DNA of 64,000 nt from Rhodoblastus sp963828185 (GCA_963828185.1 CAWHDV010000002.1:620001-684000); one strand, 5' to 3'. Positions 17,595 through 26,653 are shown, numbered from the stretch's first letter. The notes: generated by a model not told the origin, from the letters alone. A program made the numbers and translations.

Positions 17595-18179
17595 GTGACC
17601 AGCCATTTTTTAAAGTATTTCGGCCCGGCGGCGCGGCGCCCGCGCGCCGCGATCCTGAGTCTCGCGATGCTGACCTTGGCGGCGCTGACCTTGGCGGCGC
17701 TGGGCCTCTCGACGCTGACTTCGGCGGCCCGCGCGGAAAACAAGAAACCGGCAAGCAGCCAGGACGGCAAATATTTCGACGCCGCAGGCAACCCCACCTA
17801 TAACATAGGCCCAGACGGCAAGGTCGATTGGTACACTTTCTCGGGCTACATCCGCTACAGCGCGGAATGCCTGCGCTGCCATGGGCCAGATGGGCTTGGA
17901 TCGACTTACGCCCCGGCGCTCAAAGATGTCCTCAAGACCATGAACTACGACCAATTCCTGGCGACGGTCGCGCAGGGAAAAAAGAACCTCGGCGCAGGCC
18001 AGGAGCAGGTGATGCCGTCGTTCGGCCAGGACAAGAATGTCATGTGTTACATCGACGACATCTACGTCTATCTCAAGGCGCGGGCCGACGGCGCATTGCC
18101 GCGCAATCGCCCGGCCTCGCACGAACCGGAGCCCAAATCCGCCAAGGATGCGGAAAACAGTTGCATGGGTCCGGAATGA
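17595..18179 (+). CDS. Methanol-metabolism-related c-type cytochrome (four-cysteine family)
   Basis: The 194-residue product has a signal peptide (to about residue 48) and one heme site, CLRCH, near residue 93. Further cysteines occur in NVMCYIDDIYVYLKAR and NSCMGPE near the end. This arrangement and the GPDGLGSTYAPALKDVLK and VMPSFGQDKNVMCYIDD segments match the cytochrome c-553I group often encoded beside methanol dehydrogenase genes (TIGR03874-like). It would carry electrons in the periplasm from a PQQ dehydrogenase. The start is GTG, after a strong GGGGAGGACG. The signal peptide holds a perfect 2 x 15-bp tandem repeat (17670-17699). No dehydrogenase is adjacent, so its partner is unknown. 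Confidence 0.82.
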   Translation: MTSHFLKYFGPAARRPRAAILSLAMLTLAALTLAALGLSTLTSAARAENKKPASSQDGKYFDAAGNPTYNIGPDGKVDWYTFSGYIRYSAECLRCHGPDGLGSTYAPALKDVLKTMNYDQFLATVAQGKKNLGAGQEQVMPSFGQDKNVMCYIDDIYVYLKARADGALPRNRPASHEPEPKSAKDAENSCMGPE

Positions 18180-18277
18180 GGATTTTCTCGCGAAATTGAT
18201 CGCCGGCCGACGCCGCCATCGCTAGCCCTCTCCATCTGACAAGGCTAGCATTGCGGGGTTCGGGAGGGGGCGCGGCC

Positions 18278-19106
18278 ATGGGATCGCTGGAGCAGCAAGT
18301 CGCGGACCATTATACGCATGGGTCCCTCGGAAGCGCCATTCTCGCGGGCCTCGCCCGCGCTGGCGCGTCGGAAGCCGCTCCGCTCGACCAGCTCGCCGGC
18401 GTCGACGAATTCCATATGGGCGGACGCGTCGCCACCAGGGCGCTGGCCGAGAAGCTCGAACTGCGCGCCGGGCTGGAGGTTCTCGATGTCGGATGCGGTC
18501 TTGGCGGAACCGCGCGCTATCTGGCCTCGACCTGCGACTGCCGGGTCGAAGGAGTCGACATGACCCCCGAATTCGTCGAAGTGGGAGAAAGAACTCAATC
18601 GCGATCTCGGCCTCCAGGACCGCATCGGCCTGAAAGTCGCGAGCGCGCTCGCCATGCCTTACCAGGACGCGCGTTTCGACCGCGCCGTCCTGCTGCATGT
18701 CGGCATGAACATCGCCGACAAGAAGGCCCTCTTCACCGAGATCGCCCGCGTGACAAAGCCCGGCGGCCTCCTCGGGGTCTATGACGTCATGCGGCGCGGC
18801 GACCAGAAGCTCGACTATCCCGTGGCCTGGGCGCGAGAGGCGGCGACGTCGTTCCTCGGCTCGCCAAGCGATTACCGTCAAGCCTTGCAAGCGGCCGGGT
18901 TTGAAATTGTGGAAGAGATCGACAAGCGCGAGCTGGCGCTGGAGTTCTTCGCCAACCTGCGCGCGCGCCAGGCGGCGGGCGGCGCGCCGCCGCTTGGCCT
19001 GCATATTGTGATGGGCAAGGACGCGCCGCAAAAAATGGCGAATATGTTCGCAGCCCTTCAGGCCGGCGCGATCGCGCCGGTGCAGATGCTCGCCCGGCGC
19101 GCTTGA
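18278..19106 (+). pseudogene. SAM-dependent methyltransferase, broken by one extra base
   Basis: Two overlapping frames together make one class I methyltransferase of about 275 residues. The first gives MGSLEQQVADHY... with LEVLDVGCGLGGTARYLA (SAM loop) and GVDMTPEFVEV. The second continues as ELNRDLGLQDRIGL and then ALAMPYQDARFDRAVLLHVGMN and RVTKPGGLLGVYDVM. The frame changes at about 18583-18588, where GTGGGAGAAAG has one base too many. The start ATG at 18278 has GGGAGGGG upstream. The rest is well preserved, so either the decay is very recent or this is an assembly error. The substrate is unknown; the architecture resembles gamma-tocopherol/sarcosine-type small-molecule methyltransferases. 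Confidence 0.8.
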
Positions 19107-19149
19107 ACGCCGCCTCCGCCGCGAGACGCGCGCGGAGGCGCATCGAGAC

Positions 19150-20349
19150 TCAGAGCTCGGTCATCACCTTGGCCACGCATTCGCTGACCTGATCGATATT
19201 CTTCTCGTTCAGCGCCGCGACGCAGATGCGGCCGCTGTCGAGCGCATAAACGGCATATCTTTCGCGCAAGGCAATGGCTTGCGGCGCGGTCAGGCGCGAA
19301 TAGGAGAACATGCCGTTCTGTCGGGTGATGTAGGAGAAATCGCGGCCTGGCAGGCGTTCGGAGAGCTTCGCCGCCAACAGCGCCCGCATGGACTTGATCC
19401 GCACGCGCATGCCGCCGAGCTCATCCTCCCATTGCTTGCGCAATGCCGGATCGGCCAGCACCAGCGCCGCCGCCGCGGCGCCGTGGCTCGGCGGCGAGGA
19501 ATAGGTGATGCGGGCGATGCGCTTGACCTGGCTGAGCACGCGGACGCGTTCGGCCGGGCTGCCGGTGAGCACGCTCAGCGCGCCGACGCGCTCGCCGTAA
19601 AGCGACAGCGACTTGGAAAAAGAGAAGGACACGAACAGCGGCCCGCCGTCGGAGGCGAACAGCCGCACCGAGAAGGCGTCCGCCTGCAGGCCCTCGGCAA
19701 AGCCCATGTAGGCAGTGTCGAGGAAGGGCGTGAGGCCGCGCCTGCGAACGATGGCCGCGACCTCTCGCCATTGTTGCTGCGACAGGTCGAGCCCGGTCGG
19801 ATTATGGCAGCAAGCGTGCAGCAGCACGACATCCCCGGCGGGAATCGCTTCCAGCGCCGCAAGCATTCCGGCGAAATCCAGCTCGCCGTCGGCGCCGTAA
19901 TAGGGGTAGGTTTCGACCTCGAACCCGGCGGCGGCGAAGAGCGCGCGGTGATTTTCCCAGCTCGGGTCGCTGATCCACACCTTGGCCTTGGGCGAGGCCA
20001 CGCGCAGCAATTCGGCGCCGAGCTTCAGCGCGCCGGTGCCGCCGAGCGCCTGCACGCTCGCGACATTGGCGAGATCGGCCGCGTCGCCGAACACCATTCG
20101 GGTCACGGCAGAGTTGAAGCCCGCCAGGCCGTCGATCGGCGCGTAGGTGTGCGGCGCGGCCTTGGCGACCAGCGCCTCTTCGGCCTGCTTCACGCAAGCC
20201 AGCAATGGGACCTTGCCATTCTCGTCCTGATAGACGCCGACGCCGAGATTGACCCGGTTCGGAGACTTGTCGGCGACAAAAGCCTCGGTGAGGCCCAGGA
20301 TCGGGTCGCGGGGCAATTCCTGGACATTTGCGAAAAGGGATGTTTGCAT
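19150..20349 (-). CDS. Aspartate/aromatic amino acid aminotransferase (class I)
   Basis: A PLP enzyme of aminotransferase subfamily I-beta (AspC/TyrB-like), moving amino groups between aspartate or aromatic amino acids and 2-oxoglutarate. The 399-residue product has the expected NLGVGVYQDENGK opening, the HACCHNPTGLDLS block with the PLP-contacting Asn, FLDTAYMGFA (Asp and Tyr) and the PLP Lys in SFSKSLSLYGERVGAL. Residue 367 region FSYSRLT replaces the FSFTGL of E. coli AspC, hinting at broader substrate range. ATG 20349 (MQTSLFANV) is preferred to a start 15 residues earlier because the family begins there. It is divergent from rpoH. Confidence 0.93.
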   Translation of the reverse strand: MQTSLFANVQELPRDPILGLTEAFVADKSPNRVNLGVGVYQDENGKVPLLACVKQAEEALVAKAAPHTYAPIDGLAGFNSAVTRMVFGDAADLANVASVQALGGTGALKLGAELLRVASPKAKVWISDPSWENHRALFAAAGFEVETYPYYGADGELDFAGMLAALEAIPAGDVVLLHACCHNPTGLDLSQQQWREVAAIVRRRGLTPFLDTAYMGFAEGLQADAFSVRLFASDGGPLFVSFSFSKSLSLYGERVGALSVLTGSPAERVRVLSQVKRIARITYSSPPSHGAAAAALVLADPALRKQWEDELGGMRVRIKSMRALLAAKLSERLPGRDFSYITRQNGMFSYSRLTAPQAIALRERYAVYALDSGRICVAALNEKNIDQVSECVAKVMTEL

Positions 20350-20520
20350 GGATGCGCTCTGCTCTTGGTATCGTGTCTTGGCATCGTGGGCCATTTGCGC
20401 CGTTTGTTAGCGCATAATGCCGGTAAAAGGCCAGAAGCAAAAAGCCGCGCCCGAACGCCGGGAACAAGCATCGGCGCGCCGGGTTACCAATTTGTAATCG
20501 GCCGCCGGGGGGTCTGCCCT

Positions 20521-20549
20521 CTTTCGGCCACGGTTTCTGGTCCCTATAT
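20521..20549 (+). promoter_or_regulatory. Possible heat-shock-type promoter of rpoH
   Basis: CTTTCG and CCTATAT are 16 bases apart, about 75 bases upstream of the rpoH start. The CCTATAT element resembles the alphaproteobacterial sigma-32 -10 region, but the -35 match is weak. Confidence 0.3.
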
Positions 20550-20624
20550 GTTCCGTTGGACGGTCGGCGCATTGCGGCCGTTTCGGACGCGCCAAGACAG
20601 GGCGTCCGGGTTTAGGAGGTTTTG

Positions 20625-21542
20625 ATGGCTGCCGCGCTTCCAATTCTTGCTGGTGATAACGGCCTGTCGCGCTATCTCGACGACATCCGGCGTTTCCCAA
20701 TGCTGGAGCCGCAGGAGGAATACATGCTGGCCAAAAGCTGGCGCGAACATTCCGACAGCGCCGCCGCGCATCGCCTCGTGACCTCCCACCTCCGGCTCGT
20801 CGCGAAAATCGCCATGGGCTATCGCGGTTACGGCCTGCCGATCGGCGAAGTGGTTTCCGAGGGCAATATCGGCCTGATGCAGGCGGTGAAGCGCTTCGAA
20901 CCGGACAAGGGCTTCCGCCTCGCCACCTATGCAATGTGGTGGATCCGCGCTTCGATTCAAGAATACATCCTGCGTTCGTGGAGCCTGGTCAAAATGGGCA
21001 CCACGGCCAACCAGAAGAAGCTGTTCTTCAACCTGCGCCGGGCCAAGAGCCAGATTTCGGCGCTCGAGGACGGCGATCTCAAGCCAGACCATGTCGCGGC
21101 CATCGCCACCAAACTCGGCGTGAGCCAGCAGGAAGTGATCGAGATGAACCGCCGGCTCGGCGGCGACGCCTCGCTCAACGCCCCGCTGCGCGAAGAGGGC
21201 GAAGGCGAATGGCAGGACTGGCTGGTGGACGATTCCTCCGACCAGGAAAGCCTGCTCGTCGCATCGGAAGAATCCGACAATCGCCGCGCCGCCCTGGCGG
21301 GGGCGCTCGGCGTGCTCAATGACCGTGAACGCCGCATTTTCGAGGCTCGCCGCCTCTCCGACGATCCCGTCACGCTGGAAGACCTGTCGACCGAATTCGG
21401 CATTTCACGCGAGAGGGTGCGGCAGATCGAAGTGCGCGCCTTCGAGAAAATACAGCAGGCGGTGCGCGACCGGGTGGCCCGCGTCGAGAGCGCGCCGCGC
21501 CCCCTGCCGCTTCCGTCGCCGGCTCATCAGCCGCGCCTCTGA
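20625..21542 (+). CDS. rpoH: RNA polymerase sigma-32 factor
   Basis: The heat-shock sigma factor, 305 residues. Region 2 shows HLRLVAKIAMGYRGYGLPIGEVVSEGNIGLMQAVKRF and the -10 contacting FRLATYAMWWIRASIQEYIL. The RpoH-specific box is present as QKKLFFNLRRAK. Region 4 has RLSDDPVTLEDLSTEFGISRERVRQIE, the -35 helix-turn-helix. ATG 20625 has AGGAGG nine bases upstream. Alphaproteobacteria often carry more than one rpoH; whether this is the main copy cannot be told here. It ends at a bidirectional terminator shared with the convergent downstream gene. Confidence 0.96.
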   Translation: MAAALPILAGDNGLSRYLDDIRRFPMLEPQEEYMLAKSWREHSDSAAAHRLVTSHLRLVAKIAMGYRGYGLPIGEVVSEGNIGLMQAVKRFEPDKGFRLATYAMWWIRASIQEYILRSWSLVKMGTTANQKKLFFNLRRAKSQISALEDGDLKPDHVAAIATKLGVSQQEVIEMNRRLGGDASLNAPLREEGEGEWQDWLVDDSSDQESLLVASEESDNRRAALAGALGVLNDRERRIFEARRLSDDPVTLEDLSTEFGISRERVRQIEVRAFEKIQQAVRDRVARVESAPRPLPLPSPAHQPRL

Positions 21543-21569
21543 AAGGCGGGATTGTCGGACAATACAAAA

Positions 21570-21598
21570 GGCCGCCCCAATCAAAGGGCGGCCGTTTT
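21570..21598. terminator. Bidirectional intrinsic terminator between rpoH and the convergent gene
   Basis: GGCCGCCC and GGGCGGCC form a perfect 8-bp stem around CAATCAAA, followed by GTTTT on the plus strand; the flanking AAAA gives a T run on the minus strand too. Confidence 0.85.
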
Positions 21599-22803
21599 CA
21601 TTGGCCCTTCCACTCCGCCAGAACGTCGTTCATGATTTTATCGCCGGCCGCGCCCTTCTCGAAGGTCACTTTGGCGACGCGTCCGTCGGCGAGGCTCATG
21701 GGAATGTCGATCCAGTTGACGCCCTTGAGCAATTCGACGTTCTGCGCTTCCGAAGCCGAGGCCAGGCCGACCAGGAAGTCATTCGGCGCCACATCGACCG
21801 GCAGGCCTTGCAGGGGCGTGCCCTTGGGCGCCTCGTCGCGCCGCATTTGCGGCATGTTGATCGACTTGACATTGCCGATCGGCGAATCCGCTCCGGGCTC
21901 GAAACGAACGGTCAGCGTGTGGCTGACCGAAAGAGCCGCCTCGTAATTCTTTTCCATCACCATCGACATTTTGAAATGCGCGTCGGGAAAATCGATATCG
22001 ACCCTGACGGCGCTGGCCAATTGCTGGTTCAGGCCACGATTGGCCGAATCGCGGCGCCAGACCGTCGTGCCGAGATAGGTTTTCACGCCGCCCGGTTCGG
22101 ACGGCGCCTGCACCAGGATCGCGGCGCGCAGGGCTGAAACCGGCGCGTCTGGCGAGGCCGCAGCAGCGGCGCCGGCCGCGGGAGCCTGCGTAGCCTGTCC
22201 GCTCCCGGCGGCGCCGACGCGCTCGCCGATCTTGCCGGCCGACTTCTGGGCCACTTCCGGCGTGGGCGACATGCGCGCCAGGTCTTCCGGCCGGTCGCGC
22301 AATTTCCAGGCGGCGACGCCGACCATCGCCAGGACCAGCGCAAGGGAGCCGAGGATGATAGCCAGCCGGCGCAGGCCGCCGGGCTCCTTGGGCTGAGGCT
22401 TAGGCGCGGCGGGACGCATGGTTTCGCGCGGCGCGGCGGGGGCTTGGTCGAACTCGTTGGCCGCCGGACTGTCTTCGATCGCTTGCGGCGGCGGAGCCGG
22501 CTGATCGGCGAAAGGCTGCGGCTCGGGCGGCTGCGGCTCCGCCTGCATCGAGGGCGCCGCCGCTACCTCCGCGAGCGAAGCGCCCGCTGAAGCCAGATCG
22601 AATTCGCGCTCCAGGCGGGCGATCGCTTCGTCAAGGGCTTGCGCTTCGCGCTGGATGGCGCTGTCGGGCGCTGGCGGCTGCATGGCCCGCAACTGGCCGA
22701 GCAGCGCCTTGCGCGCGCGTTCGTAGATCGCGTGGCGCGAGTCCGGCGTCGACGTCTTCATGCCGGAGACGGCCTTGGCCAGCAGCGGGTAATAGTCAGC
22801 CAT
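21598..22803 (-). CDS. Conserved single-pass membrane protein downstream of purA, unknown
   Basis: I do not recognise a named family. The 401-residue product begins MADYYPLLAKAVSGM, with a helical N-terminal segment typical of proteins that pack several short alpha helices (residues 5-85). A Pro/Ala/Gln-rich linker and one membrane segment follow at about 143-168 (RRLAIILGSLALVLAMVGVAAW). The C-terminal 160 residues look like a periplasmic beta-rich domain (TYLGTTVWRRDS, FKMSMVMEKNYEAALSVSHTLTVRF). This arrangement is widespread in Hyphomicrobiales next to purA. It starts 56 bases after purA and is probably in its operon. The function is unknown. Confidence 0.75.
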   Translation of the reverse strand: MADYYPLLAKAVSGMKTSTPDSRHAIYERARKALLGQLRAMQPPAPDSAIQREAQALDEAIARLEREFDLASAGASLAEVAAAPSMQAEPQPPEPQPFADQPAPPPQAIEDSPAANEFDQAPAAPRETMRPAAPKPQPKEPGGLRRLAIILGSLALVLAMVGVAAWKLRDRPEDLARMSPTPEVAQKSAGKIGERVGAAGSGQATQAPAAGAAAAASPDAPVSALRAAILVQAPSEPGGVKTYLGTTVWRRDSANRGLNQQLASAVRVDIDFPDAHFKMSMVMEKNYEAALSVSHTLTVRFEPGADSPIGNVKSINMPQMRRDEAPKGTPLQGLPVDVAPNDFLVGLASASEAQNVELLKGVNWIDIPMSLADGRVAKVTFEKGAAGDKIMNDVLAEWKGQ

Positions 22804-22859
22804 TCCGAGCCTTTGTTCTTCGCATCGAGATGATCTCCGCCAACCGGCTACAGCCAGAA

Positions 22860-24155
22860 TCAGTCGCGGAAAGGATTATGCATCAAAATAGTGTCGTCCC
22901 GCTCGGGACTTGTCGAGAGCAACGCCACCGGCGCCTCGATCAATTCCTCCACGCGGCGCACGTATTTGATCGCCTGCGCCGGCAGTTGCGCCCAGGAGCG
23001 CGCGCCGCCGGTCGGTTCGCGCCATCCCTCGATCGTCTCGTAGATCGGCACGACCCGCGCCTGCGCCGCCTGGCTGGCCGGCAGGTAATCGATCACCTCG
23101 CCGTCGAGCCGATAACCGACGCAAACCTTGATCTCATCGAAACCATCGAGGATGTCGAGCTTTGTCAGCGCGATCCCGTCGATCCCCGAGGTCTTCACCG
23201 TCTGGCGCACCAGGATCGCGTCGAACCAGCCGCAGCGCCGCGCCCTGCCCGTCACCGTGCCGAACTCGCGTCCGCGTTCACCGATCTTGTGGCCGATCTC
23301 GTCGTGCAATTCGGTCGGGAAGGGCCCCTCGCCGACGCGCGTCGTATAGGCCTTGGCGATGCCAAGCACATAGCCGATCGCCTTGGGACCGAGGCCGGCG
23401 CCGGTCGCGGCGTTGGACGCCACGGTATTGGACGAAGTGACGAAGGGATAAGTGCCGTGGTCGATATCGAGCAGCGCGCCCTGCGCGCCCTCGAACAGGA
23501 TGCGCTTGCCGCCGCGGCGCAGGTCTTCGAGCAGCGACCAGGTGCGGTCCATGTAAGGCAGGACGTGCGGCGCGACTTCTTCCAGCTCGGCCCGGATGGT
23601 TTTGGCGCTGATCTCCGCGAGGCCGAAGCCCCGGCGCAGCGCGTTATGATGGGTCAAAAGCCGCTCGATCTTGCCGTCGAGCGTCGAGAGATCGGCGAGG
23701 TCCATCACGCGAATGGCCCGGCGGCCGACCTTGTCCTCGTAAGCGGGACCGATGCCACGCTTGGTGGTGCCGATCTTCGCCCCTTCGGCGGCGGTGTTTT
23801 CGCGCAGCGCGTCGAGCTCGCCATGCAGCGACAGGATCAGCGGCGCGTTTTCGGCGATGCGCAGGTTTTCGCGCGAGACCGCGACGCCTTTTTCGCGCAG
23901 GGCGGCGATTTCCTTGACCAGGTGGCGCGGATCGACGACCACGCCATTGCCGATCACCGAGAGCTTGCCGGGGCGGACGATGCCGGAGGGCAGCAACGAC
24001 AATTTGTACGTGACGCCGTCGATGACCAGCGTATGGCCGGCGTTGTGGCCGCCCTGGTAGCGCACCACCACATCCGCCTCGACCGACAGCCAGTCGACGA
24101 TCTTGCCCTTGCCCTCGTCGCCCCATTGGGCGCCGACCACCACCACATTCGCCAT
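22860..24155 (-). CDS. purA: Adenylosuccinate synthetase
   Basis: It makes adenylosuccinate from IMP, aspartate and GTP, the first step from IMP to AMP. The 431-residue product has the P-loop WGDEGKGK at residues 11-18, the GHNAGHT loop, the IGTTKRGIGPAYEDK block, FEGAQGALLDIDHGTYPFVTSSN and the IMP-binding arginine segment GRARRCGWFD. Length and motifs are complete. ATG 24155 is the only start near MANVVVVGAQ. It is followed by the conserved membrane protein gene and preceded by a 450-base non-coding stretch shared with a divergent outer-membrane protein gene. Confidence 0.97.
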   Translation of the reverse strand: MANVVVVGAQWGDEGKGKIVDWLSVEADVVVRYQGGHNAGHTLVIDGVTYKLSLLPSGIVRPGKLSVIGNGVVVDPRHLVKEIAALREKGVAVSRENLRIAENAPLILSLHGELDALRENTAAEGAKIGTTKRGIGPAYEDKVGRRAIRVMDLADLSTLDGKIERLLTHHNALRRGFGLAEISAKTIRAELEEVAPHVLPYMDRTWSLLEDLRRGGKRILFEGAQGALLDIDHGTYPFVTSSNTVASNAATGAGLGPKAIGYVLGIAKAYTTRVGEGPFPTELHDEIGHKIGERGREFGTVTGRARRCGWFDAILVRQTVKTSGIDGIALTKLDILDGFDEIKVCVGYRLDGEVIDYLPASQAAQARVVPIYETIEGWREPTGGARSWAQLPAQAIKYVRRVEELIEAPVALLSTSPERDDTILMHNPFRD

Positions 24156-24606
24156 AGACCCGGTTCTTTCGCTTAATCTCTTCCCGGCCGCCCGGTGAAA
24201 CCGGCGGCGCCAACGCCACGCAAAAAACCCCAGACAGGATTTTGACCAAAGCCTCGGCGCGGTCCTGGGAAGCGCGGACTGGACGAAATCCTGCGGAAGA
24301 CAGAAGCCGGGCAGAGAGGCGTTGGCTTTCCCACGCGCGTCTGCCTGGCGCAAGGCCGGGGCGATTGCGGCAATGGCGTAGCGGATCGAGGCGCTTTAGT
24401 AAAGCATTTCCGCGCCCCACGCCTCGACGGCGGCCATGACGGCGGCTATGGCGGCGGCGCGCACGGCGGCCTGAGCAACTTAACAAAGTCTAAAAATCGC
24501 GGTTAAAGGTTAGGGTTAAGACCTATTTAAGCCTTTGCTGGCAAAACTCATCTTCGTGAACGCTATTCCGGGCCATGCGCGCCCATTTGAACGAAGGGAT
24601 TTTGTC
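24156..24606. other. Non-coding divergent region between purA and an OMP gene
   Basis: No believable gene. The half nearest purA is GC-rich; the last 130 bases are much richer in A and T and carry several TTAA elements, including a perfect CtrA-type box at 24516-24530. Confidence 0.5.
24516..24530 (+). promoter_or_regulatory. CtrA-type box upstream of the first OMP gene
   Basis: TTAA GACCTAT TTAA has the exact seven-base spacing of the CtrA recognition sequence. It lies 77 bases before the start codon and is preceded by further GGTTAA/GGTTAG half-site-like elements. Confidence 0.55.
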
Positions 24607-25467
24607 ATGGGCAGCTTGAAAGCCCTCACTCTCGCGAGCGTCTTCGCGGTCGCCGCCATCCAGGGCGCGCAGGCCGCCGATCTGCTGCCGCCGCCGCCGC
24701 CGATCGAAGCGCCGCCGCTGCGCGGCGCGCTCGACGATTCCGGCTTCTACCTGCGCGCCGACGTCGGCGTCGGCATCAACAACGCGTCGGACCTGCGCTC
24801 GACCTTCGGCACTGGCCAGACCTTGGCCAATTTAGGCGCCTGGGACGGCCCGGTCAATGTCGCCGATAGCGCCCTGGTGGGACTCGGCGTCGGCTACCAG
24901 TTCAACAATTGGTTCCGCGCCGACGTGACCGGCGAATATCGCTCCAGCGCGGCTTATAATTCGAAAGTCTTCTATCAGGGCGGCAGCAGCAATTGCGCCG
25001 TTGGCGGCCCAACCGCTTGCGGCGATAATTACAATGCTCTGATCCGGTCCGGCCTATTCCTCGCGAACGGCTATCTTGATCTCGGCACTTGGATGGGCAT
25101 TACTCCCTATGTCGGCGGCGGCGTCGGCGTCGTGACCTATGGCATGAGCGGCCTGAGCGACGTAAGCTTGAGCGAGCCCAACGGCTATGGCTTCGCCCCA
25201 AGCAATAGCGGAACCAATTTCGCCTGGGCGCTGACTGCCGGCGGCGCTTTTCATGTGGCGCCCAATCTGCTGCTCGACATGAGCTATCGCTATGTCAACA
25301 TGGGAACATTCAATAGCGCCGCCATTGCCTGCAACGGCGGCGCTTCGACGGGCTGCGCATACGAATCCCAACATTATAAAATGGCCTCCAACGACTTGCG
25401 CGTCGGTTTGCGCTGGCTTCTGGCCGGCCCCGTTTATTCCGCTCCCATGGTCAGCGCAAAATACTGA
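24607..25467 (+). CDS. Outer-membrane beta-barrel protein (Omp25/RopB-like), copy 1
   Basis: The 286-residue product has a signal peptide cleaved after GAQA (about residue 22) and a short proline run (PPPPPPIEAPPL). The barrel has alternating hydrophobic strands such as GFYLRADVGVGINN, VGLGVGYQFNNWFRADVTGEY and ITPYVGGGVGVVTYG. Before the end comes LRVGLRWLL, then a short extra tail. This is the small eight-stranded porin/OmpA-like family of alphaproteobacteria (Omp25, Omp31, RopB). It is paralogous to the next gene: both share GYxFNNWFR, GDLGTW-like and LDxxYRYxNMGT blocks. ATG 24607 fits the signal peptide; ATG 24535 would bury it. Confidence 0.85.
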   Translation: MGSLKALTLASVFAVAAIQGAQAADLLPPPPPIEAPPLRGALDDSGFYLRADVGVGINNASDLRSTFGTGQTLANLGAWDGPVNVADSALVGLGVGYQFNNWFRADVTGEYRSSAAYNSKVFYQGGSSNCAVGGPTACGDNYNALIRSGLFLANGYLDLGTWMGITPYVGGGVGVVTYGMSGLSDVSLSEPNGYGFAPSNSGTNFAWALTAGGAFHVAPNLLLDMSYRYVNMGTFNSAAIACNGGASTGCAYESQHYKMASNDLRVGLRWLLAGPVYSAPMVSAKY

Positions 25468-25490
25468 TCGGGGAACATCCAGACAAATCA

Positions 25491-25521
25491 AAGGCGGAAG
25501 CGTCGCGCTTCCGCCTTTTTC
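25491..25521 (+). terminator. Intrinsic terminator after OMP copy 1
   Basis: A 12-bp perfect stem (AAGGCGGAAGCG / CGCTTCCGCCTT) with a three-base loop is followed by TTTTTC. Confidence 0.88.
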
Positions 25522-25621
25522 TTTATGTCTCAAGCTTTTTGCCGTCTCGACCGCGAGCACACGCGTATTCGCGCCTCATGTCCGAACGGAATCCATTTTT
25601 TCAAGCAAAAAATCGTTAAGG

Positions 25622-25637
25622 TTAAGTCGAGATTAAC
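25622..25637 (+). promoter_or_regulatory. CtrA-type box upstream of the second OMP gene
   Basis: TTAA GTCGAGA TTAAC matches the full CtrA consensus, 66 bases before the start codon. A further TTAAGG element precedes it, as at the first OMP gene. Confidence 0.6.
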
Positions 25638-25702
25638 TCTCTTCCTTCACACTGTCTTCAACTTGGCGCTTCGGCGCGCGCAGGCAGGCGGAGAGGATTG
25701 AC

Positions 25703-26653
25703 ATGCGGAAGACAGTTCATGCGGCGGCCGTCGCTTTCATGGCGTTGCAGATGGGCGGGACGCCGGCCGCCCACGCCGCCGACCTCGACCTTCCCCCGCT
25801 TTGGCAGCCGCAAGCGAGCCCGATGGTGGAATTCGGCTCGGGCTGGTACCTGCGCGGCGACGTGGGCTACGTGGGCTTAGGCAAGCCATCCTACACTTAT
25901 GGCGATACAACTTCCTACACTGTCCTGAGCGGCACGCCCGAGCCGAATTACGTTTCGTCTTCGAGCGCGCAATCGATGCTGACCAATCCCATGAACAGTG
26001 TGGGAGCGTTCGGCGCAACGCTCGGCGCCGGCTATTCCTTCAACAACTGGTTCCGCATGGACGCCACGTTCGATTGGCGGCAAACGCAGATCGGATCCAG
26101 CACCACGTCCTATGTGCCGAGCTACGGCAATCCCATCGTCGGCGGCAACCCGACCTATTATGGCGGCGGCTGCGTGGGTCCGACGGATACGCCGACCACC
26201 TGCTACAAGACCGACCAGACGCAGATCCAAAGCTGGACAGGTCTGCTCAACGCCTACGGGGATCTGGGAACATGGGGAGGGTTCACGCCCTATGTCGGCG
26301 GCGGCCTCGGCGTTACAAGTCTTCGGGTTTCAACCAGTGAAAACTGGTATTTCTCCAGTGGCGTTCCCTATGGCAACGGCGGCGCGAACAATTACTGCCC
26401 CCCCAACCTGGGCTATTGCTACGCCAATGGCTTCAACGGCAACACCAGTCCGAGCCAAATCCGCGACAATTTTTCCTGGGCGCTGATGGCGGGCTTAAGC
26501 TACGACGTAATGCCGCATGTCAAGCTCGACATTGGCTATCGTTATCTGAACATGGGCACGCTCACCGGGACCAACGCCGCCGGCAACATCATCCACAGCA
26601 CGATTTCCTCACAGGAAGTGCGCGCGGGCCTGCGCTTCACGCCGGACCTCTGA
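25703..26653 (+). CDS. Outer-membrane beta-barrel protein, copy 2
   Basis: The 316-residue product has a signal peptide (to PAAHAA, about residue 26) and a beta-barrel pattern: GWYLRGDVGYVGLGK, LGAGYSFNNWFRMDATFDWR, GGFTPYVGGGLGVTSL, and FSWALMAGLSYDVMPHVKLDIGYRYLNMGT. It ends with SQEVRAGLRFTPDL; a C-terminal strand close to the end is normal for outer-membrane barrels. It has longer Ser/Thr/Tyr/Asn-rich loops than copy 1, and pairs of cysteines in loops (GGGCVGP/TTCYK and NYCPPNLGYCY) that could form disulfides. ATG 25703 follows GGAGAGGATTGAC. The two copies share promoters with CtrA boxes but are separately terminated. Confidence 0.85.
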   Translation: MRKTVHAAAVAFMALQMGGTPAAHAADLDLPPLWQPQASPMVEFGSGWYLRGDVGYVGLGKPSYTYGDTTSYTVLSGTPEPNYVSSSSAQSMLTNPMNSVGAFGATLGAGYSFNNWFRMDATFDWRQTQIGSSTTSYVPSYGNPIVGGNPTYYGGGCVGPTDTPTTCYKTDQTQIQSWTGLLNAYGDLGTWGGFTPYVGGGLGVTSLRVSTSENWYFSSGVPYGNGGANNYCPPNLGYCYANGFNGNTSPSQIRDNFSWALMAGLSYDVMPHVKLDIGYRYLNMGTLTGTNAAGNIIHSTISSQEVRAGLRFTPDL

